DNA of 8,234 bases from an uncultured Synergistia bacterium (GTDB taxonomy: Bacteria > Eremiobacterota > SpSt-956 > JAKJGF01), in the NCBI GenBank assembly GCA_937888925.1, contig CALARM010001154.1, positions 1-8,234 on the forward strand, in the 5' to 3' direction. A program made the position numbers and the translations under genes. The notes beneath the pieces are model-generated. The model did not search any database and was not told the origin of the DNA. It saw only the letters and a program-made list of their open reading frames with translations. Below are positions 1 to 5,399 of the stretch, piece by piece (position 1 is the first letter of the stretch; each line of letters opens with the position of its first letter).

Positions 1-762
1 ATCACAGCACATCAGGAGTTCTTCACTATGTCCGCACAGATCCAGAATATAAGCCTTATAAGACAGATATCCTATATTGTCCGGATCATCCGCCAGGACA
101 CTATCACAACATGTGAGAATTTCATCAAACTTTTCCTGCCTTTCCAGAATAAAAAATTTATAAGATATAACATCTTTATTTTCAGGTTCGATTGCCAGTA
201 TTTTATCACAGCACTTTACAACTCTATCCAGATCACCGAGATTTTCCAGAGCATAACACTTATAGTACCAGAAATCCATATTTTTCGGATAAAGTTCCAG
301 CGCTTTTTCAGAACATTCAAGCATTACTTCGTATTTTCCCAGTTGATCCAGGAGAGGATAAATAGAACTACTGATTAAAGAATTCTGATGATCAATTTTA
401 ACTATTTTAACAAAATACATTACACATTCTGTATCTTTATCCTGAAATATAAGAGCATGCCACATAGCATCTAAAGCGTCTATATTTTTACCATCAATCT
501 TTAAAGCTTTATCACAGCAGGCAACACTTTCTTTGTATTTCTCCAGGTATGTGAGAGCATTTGCTTTCTTTATCAATACATATATCTGTTTTGCGTCAAT
601 CTTTAAGGCTCTGTCATAGCATCTGATAGCTTCCTCATAACTGCCTTTATCAAAAAAAGAATTCCCCTTATCCGCCCATTCTTTAAAGGATTCAGCTTTT
701 ACCGGAAGATAAGTGAAGAGCATAATTAAAAACAGACTTGCCATAACCTTTTGAAATCTCAT
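1..762 (-). CDS. Exported TPR-repeat protein, partial (3' end outside window)
   Basis: The frame is open from an ATG at 762 down to base 1 (254 codons, no stop), so only the N-terminal part is seen. Residues 1-23 look like a Sec signal peptide: Arg2 and Lys5, a hydrophobic core, and a likely cleavage after VKA (residue 23). The rest is degenerate TPR units in a 34-residue register, with recurring segments such as SYEEAIRCYDRALKID and YKESVACCDKALKID. The mature protein should therefore be a helical scaffold outside the cytoplasm. A Shine-Dalgarno AAAGGAA (772-778) precedes the ATG with 11 nt between GG and the start. Unusually for an exported protein, Cys recurs at one register position (48, 82, 150, 184, 218, 252), often as a vicinal pair (82-83, 184-185, 218-219, 252-253). 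Partner and function are unknown. It is divergent from the kinase gene. Confidence 0.85.
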   Translation of the reverse strand, partial: MRFQKVMASLFLIMLFTYLPVKAESFKEWADKGNSFFDKGSYEEAIRCYDRALKIDAKQIYVLIKKANALTYLEKYKESVACCDKALKIDGKNIDALDAMWHALIFQDKDTECVMYFVKIVKIDHQNSLISSSIYPLLDQLGKYEVMLECSEKALELYPKNMDFWYYKCYALENLGDLDRVVKCCDKILAIEPENKDVISYKFFILERQEKFDEILTCCDSVLADDPDNIGYLSYKAYILDLCGHSEELLMCCD

Positions 763-834
763 AGATAGTAATTCCTTTCTTTAACTAATATTTATTTTTC
801 ACCTCCGTTCTTAGAAATCGTGACGCGTTACGCG

Positions 835-840
835 AGTATA
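835..840 (-). promoter_or_regulatory. Possible -10 box for the exported TPR gene
   Basis: Read on the minus strand this is TATACT, one mismatch from the consensus TATAAT, 73 bp upstream of the ATG at 762. No good -35 box is found at 16-18 bp; the place is occupied by the palindrome at 843-858. The assignment is tentative. Confidence 0.3.
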
Positions 841-842
841 CT

Positions 843-858
843 AATTGTTCTAACAATT
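843..858. promoter_or_regulatory. Perfect 7-2-7 palindrome, operator-like
   Basis: AATTGTT-CT-AACAATT is a perfect inverted repeat with a 2-bp centre, the usual size and geometry of a dimeric helix-turn-helix repressor site. It sits directly upstream of the candidate -10 box (835-840) of the minus-strand TPR gene, where a bound protein would block RNA polymerase. No regulator gene lies in the window, so the ligand is unknown. A chance AT-rich palindrome is possible. Confidence 0.4.
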
Positions 859-955
859 TACCGGAGTTGTTTTTCTTGCAGTTCTTAATAAAAATTCCCT
901 TATTTTCAAATCTATAACCCGACTCTAAAAACATCAATTATTCTTCACACAAATT

Positions 956-1019
956 ATAGCCGGCAAGATAGTCTATATTTTCTCTGAAACTTTGTATAAA
1001 TGACAATCTTGCCGGCTAT
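956..1019. repeat. 14-bp inverted repeat with 36-nt interior
   Basis: The arms ATAGCCGGCAAGAT (956-969) and ATCTTGCCGGCTAT (1006-1019) are exact reverse complements. After one A/A mismatch, three more pairs form (GTC 971-973 with GAC 1002-1004). The GC-rich core GCCGGC stands out in this AT-rich gap. A bidirectional terminator is unlikely: the loop is long, there is no strong U-run on either strand, and the position is between divergent genes. It could be a regulatory RNA stem, a dispersed palindromic repeat or a protein-binding site. Confidence 0.7.
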
Positions 1020-1246
1020 GATTTTATTTCAAAGAATAAGGATTTATCTTATAATGATAGGAATTATTATTTGTATTTTCTCAGGCTTTTATAAAAGTCC
1101 TGCATAAAAAATTATTAAAAAAATATGACCCTTTTCTCTGATGTATCTGGTAATATAGAAATAGACCAGGATTTTCTGGATTTCAGAGATGGCAGGAAAA
1201 TATTATAATTGGAAACTGTCCTGATGCAGATCTCCAGGCATAAGCC

Positions 1247-1252
1247 TATAAT
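1247..1252 (+). promoter_or_regulatory. Candidate -10 box for the kinase gene
   Basis: An exact TATAAT lies 32 bp upstream of the kinase ATG (1285), which would leave a leader of roughly 25 nt. No recognisable -35 box occurs at 16-18 bp, so the promoter is either weak and activator-dependent or the match is fortuitous in AT-rich DNA. Confidence 0.35.
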
Positions 1253-1272
1253 AAATTGTTTTTATAAAGATT

Positions 1273-1276
1273 GGAG
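1273..1276 (+). promoter_or_regulatory. Ribosome binding site deciding the kinase start
   Basis: GGAG is followed by 8 nt and then ATG at 1285. It overlaps the in-frame GTG at 1276, which has no Shine-Dalgarno of its own. The ATG is therefore the better start, shortening the frame by three residues. Confidence 0.7.
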
Positions 1277-1284
1277 TGATTTCT

Positions 1285-2748
1285 ATGGAACATATTTTAC
1301 AGGAACATCACAGACGTATAGCATCTCCTGATGAAAAAAAAGATAGTAAGGGAAATGTTATTTATATACTTCCTCAGGGGACGGTAATTAAAGAAAGATA
1401 TGAATTGACCTATCTGACTGCCGGTGGTATGGGAATAATATATAAAGCGAGAGATAAAGAAACAGGTCTCGATTGTATTATAAAAGAGATACTTATTACG
1501 GGAGAAGAAGAGCTTTATCTGAAATCTATTCTCAGGGAAAAAGATATGCTGTCTAAATTTTATCATCCTGGAATAGTTAATCTGCTTGATTTTTTCCAGC
1601 TTACCGGTGGATTTTATCTTGTTCTGGAATTTATAGACGGTTTGCCAGCAGATGAACACATAAAAAGAAATCATAAAGACAGTAAAGTGCCTCTTAATAA
1701 AATCCTTTACTGGTCGTTGCAGCTATGCAATATTCTGGAATATATCCATAGTATGTCACCTCCTGTCATATACCGTGATTTAAAACCGGAAAATATTTTA
1801 ATAGACAGCAGGGAAAAAATAAAACTGATTGATTTCGGTATAGCAAGAACATACAAGGAACAACAGTTAAAAGATACAGAACCGGTCGGTTCGCCGGGGT
1901 TTGCTTCCCCTGAACAGTATGGAAGAAGTCAGACTGATGGAAGATCCGATATTTACAGTCTCGGTGTTCTTCTTCATTATTTCCTTACGGGACTTGATCC
2001 GAGAGAAAAAGAAAAATCTTTTATCTTTGAGCCGGTAAGAAAGATAAATAAGGATATACCGAAACAGATGGAAAATATTATATCTAAATCTCTTTCTTTA
2101 AAACCGGAAGACAGATTTCAACATATAGGTGAAATGAAAAATAGTCTTGAGGAAATAGCAAAAGATTATCCATGGAAGGAAGACACAGAAGGAGAAGAAG
2201 TGCCGGAAGAATATGATGAAGAAAAACCGGTAAAAAAATCTCCTGGCTATATATTGAGAACTATTTCTTTTATATGTGCGGACCTTATTATGTTATTACT
2301 CATATATTATTTTATAATACCGAAAACAGCAGGAATTGCCGAAGGTATGACCAGTAGTTTAATGCGCATGCAATGGGAAGACGGATGCAGATCTAATATA
2401 TGTCATATAGCAGATTCTATAGATAAATATAAAAAAGATCATAACGATCTTTATCCGACGGAGTTGAATTCGCTGGAAGGGAAATATATCAACAGAATGC
2501 CTGTATGTCCTCATAGCAGAAAAGGTTATTCCTATGATGTATCTGATAAAAGAGATAATTTTACATTATATTGTTCTGTCCCCGGCTGCCATCCTGATTA
2601 TACTTTAAAAGATAAACTTGCTCTACATAAAAAAGAACGTTATCCTCAATATACGCCTGGTAACGGTCTTGTAACAAACTGGAAAAGTTATACCCACTGG
2701 GGAGGAGACATCAAGTCTACTGAAAACACTGAGGAAGAGGTGAAATAA
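1285..2748 (+). CDS. Membrane Ser/Thr protein kinase with pilin-like C-terminal domain
   Basis: A 487-residue eukaryotic-like (PknB-type) kinase. Residues about 38-290 form the kinase domain: Gly-rich loop TAGGMGIIYKA (45-55), ATP-binding Lys67 in CIIKEI, likely alpha-C Glu85, catalytic loop YRDLKPEN (163-170; Asp165), DFG with Asp183, SPE (208-210), helix-F Asp222 and late Arg277. All key catalytic residues are present, so it should be active. An acidic linker (about 300-317) leads to one transmembrane helix (about 325-346). The remaining ~140 residues, presumably outside the cytoplasm, contain five Cys (368, 373, 408, 430, 435) and a stretch (about 368-430) resembling the soluble part of type II secretion pseudopilins (DSIDKYKKDHNDLYPTEL, then MPVCP and GYSYDV). 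This is likely a sensor module; the pilin resemblance is pattern-based inference. The gene ends 3 bp before the next one. Confidence 0.93.
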   Translation: MEHILQEHHRRIASPDEKKDSKGNVIYILPQGTVIKERYELTYLTAGGMGIIYKARDKETGLDCIIKEILITGEEELYLKSILREKDMLSKFYHPGIVNLLDFFQLTGGFYLVLEFIDGLPADEHIKRNHKDSKVPLNKILYWSLQLCNILEYIHSMSPPVIYRDLKPENILIDSREKIKLIDFGIARTYKEQQLKDTEPVGSPGFASPEQYGRSQTDGRSDIYSLGVLLHYFLTGLDPREKEKSFIFEPVRKINKDIPKQMENIISKSLSLKPEDRFQHIGEMKNSLEEIAKDYPWKEDTEGEEVPEEYDEEKPVKKSPGYILRTISFICADLIMLLLIYYFIIPKTAGIAEGMTSSLMRMQWEDGCRSNICHIADSIDKYKKDHNDLYPTELNSLEGKYINRMPVCPHSRKGYSYDVSDKRDNFTLYCSVPGCHPDYTLKDKLALHKKERYPQYTPGNGLVTNWKSYTHWGGDIKSTENTEEEVK

Positions 2749-2751
2749 ATC

Positions 2752-3423
2752 ATGAAATGGTTATTATCCTTATTGTTCATATATGTATTAACATCACAGG
2801 CTTTTGCCTGAACGCCCAATCCGAGTGAGAAGTTTGCTCACTCCTGTCCTTTCATATTTGCCTGGGCAATACTGATGGGTTTTTATTTTATATGGAATTT
2901 TTTTACTTTATATCACATAAAGGAAAATTCTTCTCCTTCAGAAGCTGAAATAATAGATTTAAAGCTAAGAAGGCATTTTTCAGGAGCTATTACTATAACG
3001 TTATTTACAGTAGGTTTTATAATGATAATACTTATGATCATTTCACTGATTATTATATTTGCTTCTTTAACTTATGGTCTTTCTCTTATTCTATTATTAC
3101 CTCTCATATTCATTATAATAAAAAAGAGGTCTTTAATAAAATCTCATCCTGTTATGGGATTTATAAAAAAGATCATAAAGTGGATTTCTATAGCTACAGG
3201 GATAATCTTATGGATTACCCTGATGACAGATCTTTCTGTATTTGTTGCAGCAACCTTCTTTTTCATAGGTCTGGTATATTTTATAAAAAATTTCATATAT
3301 CTGTTCAAAATGTCTTCCATGTCCTGGTATTCCCTGAGAGCCAGATATATTGCCATACATGTTATAATTATTATACTCATGGTATGGAGCTATAATATGT
3401 GTATTAATTATTTTCCCGGGTAA
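2752..3423 (+). CDS. Polytopic membrane protein interrupted by in-frame TGA
   Basis: One continuous frame of 223 codons except for TGA at 2809-2811. Codons 1-19 encode a textbook signal peptide, MKWLLSLLFIYVLTSQAFA, preceded by GAGGTGA 8 nt before the ATG. After the TGA the same frame continues with TPNPSEKFAHSCPFIFAW and about six hydrophobic segments to TAA at 3421-3423. Under strict decoding it is two frames: a 19-residue peptide (2752-2811) and a 182-residue protein from ATG 2875 (2875-3423). The latter start has no Shine-Dalgarno and cuts into the first membrane helix, which argues that the gene was one unit. The gene lies 3 bp after the kinase and is probably co-translated. I do not recognise the family. 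The TGA could be a nonsense mutation, a sequence error, or a recoded codon. Confidence 0.75.
2823..2843 (+). other. Perfect 7-bp hairpin downstream of in-frame TGA
   Basis: GAGTGAG (2823-2829) pairs exactly with CTCACTC (2837-2843) around the loop AAGTTTG. The loop begins 18 nt after the TGA at 2809-2811. That distance fits bacterial SECIS elements, in which a hairpin close downstream of UGA directs selenocysteine insertion. However, the stem does not extend back toward the TGA, and the loop has no G in its first two positions unless an A-G pair closes it. No U-run follows, so it is not a terminator. Confidence 0.5.
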
Positions 3424-3510
3424 AAGGAATTTTAAGAAAAAAAATCGAATTAGAACGGAATTTCGGATTCCTGGATTTTCGATATAACCATTTTACAGGA
3501 GGTTTTTAAT
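3424..3510 (+). other. Short intergenic gap with small hairpin
   Basis: This 87-bp gap contains GGAAT-TTCGG-ATTCC (3457-3471), a 5-bp stem with a 5-nt loop, flanked by AAAATC and GATTTT that could pair as a distal stem. It is too weak to call a terminator. It ends with the strong Shine-Dalgarno of the next gene. Confidence 0.4.
3497..3502 (+). promoter_or_regulatory. Strong ribosome binding site that fixes a GTG start
   Basis: A consensus AGGAGG lies 8 nt before GTG 3511. An overlapping ATG at 3509 is out of frame and meets TAG after five codons, so GTG is the real start of the TPR gene. Confidence 0.8.
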
Positions 3511-4596
3511 GTGTCAAAAAAAGTAGATGAACTGGTAGAAAAGGGAACGGAGTTATATGATGAAGAAGAATATGATAAAGCAATAACATATTTTGAGAAG
3601 GCAATAAATCTGGATGAAGAATGTACAGACGGGTGGAACGGTAAAGGCGACTGTCTTTATGAACAGGAAGAATATGATGAAGCAATAAAATGCTTTAATA
3701 AAGCGATAAAAATCGATCCCGAATATCATTATGCATGGAGCAGCAAGGGCTACTGTTATTATGAGCAGGAAGAATATGACGAAGCATTAAAATGCTTTGA
3801 AAAGGCAATAAAGATTGATAACGAATACCCTGAAGCCTGGAACGGGAAAGGAGATTGCCTTTCCGAAGAGGAAGAATATGATGAAGCATTAAAATGTTAT
3901 GAGAAAGCACTGAAACTTGACAGAGAATATATGGAGGCATGGAATGGTAAAGGTGACTGTCTTTATGAGCAGGAAGAATATGATGAAGCATTAAAATGTT
4001 ATGAGAAAGCAATAAAAATTGACAGCGAAGATTCATATGGATGGCGGGGCAAAGGGAACTGCCTTTACTATCTGGAAAGATATAATGAAGCATTAAAATC
4101 CTATGATAAATCAATAGAATGCGAAGAAGATATTGCTGAACCATGGAGTTCTAAAGGTGATTGCCTCTATGAACTGCAAAAATATGAAGAATCAATAAAA
4201 GCCTATGATAAGGCAATAAAGCTGAATGAAGAACATGCAGATACATGGAGAGGAAAGGGAAACAGTCTCTATGAACTTGGGAAATATGAAGAAACTATAA
4301 AATGTTATGATAAAGCACTTGAAATTGATCCGGACCGGGAAGATATTCGAGAATACAGGCAGGAAGTTCTGGATGAATGTAAAGAAAAAGGTATTTCTAT
4401 CGGGAAAGGAAAATCAAAGGACCAGGAGATAAAAAAAGAAAAATCAAAGGAACCTGAGGTCAAACAGGAAAGAAAACCTGAAGAAGAACAGGTAAAACAG
4501 AAAGAAGAACCTTTATTTAACAAATGTTCCTTCTGCGGAACCCTCAATGAAAAGACTGTTCCAGATTGTAAAAACTGCGGAGGGCCAATGTATTAA
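3511..4596 (+). CDS. Eight-TPR protein with C-terminal zinc ribbon
   Basis: A 361-residue protein without signal peptide or membrane segment, hence cytosolic. Residues 5-276 are eight contiguous 34-residue TPRs of unusual regularity; conserved stretches include EEYDEALKCYEKAIKID. Residues 277-338 form a charged Lys/Glu linker. The C-terminus carries a zinc ribbon, Cys339-x2-Cys342-x10-Cys353-x2-Cys356. TPR arrays are protein-binding scaffolds; the ribbon may bind protein or nucleic acid. Cys recurs in the repeats at two register positions (GDCLY and IKCF/LKCY), as in the exported TPR protein at the left edge. The start is GTG 3511, set by AGGAGG at 3497-3502. It lies 87 bp downstream of the membrane protein gene on the same strand, so a scaffold role for the kinase is plausible but unproven. 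Confidence 0.93.
   Translation: MSKKVDELVEKGTELYDEEEYDKAITYFEKAINLDEECTDGWNGKGDCLYEQEEYDEAIKCFNKAIKIDPEYHYAWSSKGYCYYEQEEYDEALKCFEKAIKIDNEYPEAWNGKGDCLSEEEEYDEALKCYEKALKLDREYMEAWNGKGDCLYEQEEYDEALKCYEKAIKIDSEDSYGWRGKGNCLYYLERYNEALKSYDKSIECEEDIAEPWSSKGDCLYELQKYEESIKAYDKAIKLNEEHADTWRGKGNSLYELGKYEETIKCYDKALEIDPDREDIREYRQEVLDECKEKGISIGKGKSKDQEIKKEKSKEPEVKQERKPEEEQVKQKEEPLFNKCSFCGTLNEKTVPDCKNCGGPMY
3523..4338 (+). repeat. Tandem 102-bp coding repeats, eight units
   Basis: The eight TPRs are visible as a 102-bp DNA periodicity. Units 4 and 5 share an identical 41-nt stretch (3869-3909 and 3971-4011) exactly 102 bp apart, a sign of recent duplication or gene conversion between units. Units 1, 6, 7 and 8 are more diverged. 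Confidence 0.85.
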
Positions 4597-4602
4597 ATCA
4601 GT

Positions 4603-4652
4603 TTTCAGGTTTTGAGTGGGTTAAGAAAACCTGAAACTCAATACCCTTAACC
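4603..4652 (+). other. Interleaved inverted repeats: hairpin or pseudoknot
   Basis: An exact 11-bp stem, TTTCAGGTTTT (4603-4613) with AAAACCTGAAA (4626-4636), closes a 12-nt loop. Part of the loop, GGTTAAG (4619-4625), is exactly complementary to CTTAACC (4646-4652) downstream, and TTGAG (4612-4616) to CTCAA (4637-4641). The transcript could form an H-type pseudoknot or switch between alternative stems. There is no U-run after the first stem, so it is not a standard intrinsic terminator. It lies between the TPR gene and the iron-sulfur gene. Confidence 0.6.
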
Positions 4653-4685
4653 TTAAAAAAATGAAAATTCCTATGTAATTAAAAT

Positions 4686-5399
4686 ATGAATATAGAAAAA
4701 GAAATAGTATCTTTAATAGATAAAGACAACTATATAATTGGATTTGCAGACATGACAGGCCTCATATCTGATAGATATAAAGAACATAATTATGCCATTG
4801 TTGTCGGTAAAAAAATGGACGACACTATTATTGATGGTCTCATTGACGGCCCTACAATGGAATATTATAACTGTTACGAAGAGGTAAACAGAATTATCTC
4901 CGAAATGGCACATAAAATATCACGGAGGTTAACAGAATTAAATATTTCCAGTATAGTAATCGAACCTACTTTAACAGGCAGTGAAATTACCGAAGAAATT
5001 CGTAAAACTCTGACATGTGATTTTTCACATAAAATGGCCGGTACAAGGGCAGGTCTCGGCTGGATAGGTAAAACAGATCTCTTTATATCAGAGAGATTTG
5101 GCCCGAGGCTGAGACTTGCCACTGTACTTACCGACCATCCTTTACCCTGTTCAAAGTCTCCCGTAAATGAAAGTAAATGCGGTAACTGCAATATCTGTGT
5201 TGCTAAATGTCCTGCAAAATCCGCCACAGGTGAATTATGGGATATACACACAGAAAGAGATGTTTTCTTTAATCCGTTCAAGTGTAAAGATACATGTCTC
5301 GAACTTTCTCAGAAAAAGATAAATATAAAGAGTCTAATCTGCGGAATCTGTGTATCAGCATGCCCGTACGGAAGAAATTATTTTACTAATGAGACATAG
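4686..5399 (+). CDS. Short epoxyqueuosine reductase-like double [4Fe-4S] protein
   Basis: A 237-residue protein related to epoxyqueuosine reductase QueG (COG1600 group). It has the family hallmark RAGLGWIGKTDLFI (121-134) followed by GPRLRLATVLTD (139-150). Cys165, 168, 171 and 175 (CGNCNICVAKCP) and Cys219, 222 and 226 (CGICVSACPYG), with Cys200 or Cys204, can bind two [4Fe-4S] clusters. QueG itself reduces epoxyqueuosine in tRNA with cobalamin and is about 310-380 residues. This shorter form lacks the C-terminal region, so it belongs to the compact COG1600 relatives, whose reaction is not established; I do not call it queG. No Shine-Dalgarno precedes ATG 4686, but about 20 residues before GFAD fit the family, and upstream ATGs run into stops. 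Its end overlaps the convergent MFS gene by 14 bp. Confidence 0.85.
   Translation: MNIEKEIVSLIDKDNYIIGFADMTGLISDRYKEHNYAIVVGKKMDDTIIDGLIDGPTMEYYNCYEEVNRIISEMAHKISRRLTELNISSIVIEPTLTGSEITEEIRKTLTCDFSHKMAGTRAGLGWIGKTDLFISERFGPRLRLATVLTDHPLPCSKSPVNESKCGNCNICVAKCPAKSATGELWDIHTERDVFFNPFKCKDTCLELSQKKINIKSLICGICVSACPYGRNYFTNET

Larger units (their letters stand above)
763..1284. other. Divergent intergenic region, 522 bp, no convincing gene
   Basis: This gap separates two divergently transcribed genes and must hold both promoters. It contains a GC-rich near-palindrome (819-832), a perfect 7-2-7 palindrome (843-858), a 14-bp inverted repeat with a 36-nt interior (956-1019), a small AT-rich palindrome (1082-1102) and a TATAAT box (1247-1252). 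The longest small reading frames I noticed on the plus strand (1054-1107 and 1125-1208) lack convincing support. No tRNA or known riboswitch was recognised. Confidence 0.7.

Noticed and set aside
28..378. A 116-codon plus-strand frame in the left-edge region.
   Set aside because: It lies opposite the minus-strand TPR gene, which has a signal peptide, ribosome binding site and repeat register; the plus-strand product resembles no known family.
956..1019. Intrinsic terminator or miniature transposon.
   Set aside because: No U-run on either strand, a long loop and a divergent-promoter setting speak against a terminator; there is no target-site duplication or transposase, and 64 bp is very small for a mobile element.
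1054..1107. A 17-codon frame MIGIIICIFSGFYKSPA with a possible AAGGA upstream.
   Set aside because: Very short, the AAGGA is about 11 nt away, and such hydrophobic frames are common by chance in AT-rich DNA. It also overlaps an AT-rich palindrome (1082-1102).
1125..1208. A 27-codon plus-strand frame upstream of the kinase.
   Set aside because: No Shine-Dalgarno, no recognisable sequence, and it lies upstream of the kinase's likely -10 box.
2752..3423. TGA read as Trp or Gly under an alternative genetic code.
   Set aside because: More than 2,200 codons of other genes contain no internal TGA, and the acetyltransferase-like gene ends in TGA followed at once by the next gene's ribosome binding site.
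3523..4338. CRISPR-like or minisatellite array suggested by regular 102-bp spacing.
   Set aside because: The repeats are in frame, diverged at silent sites and encode clear TPR units.
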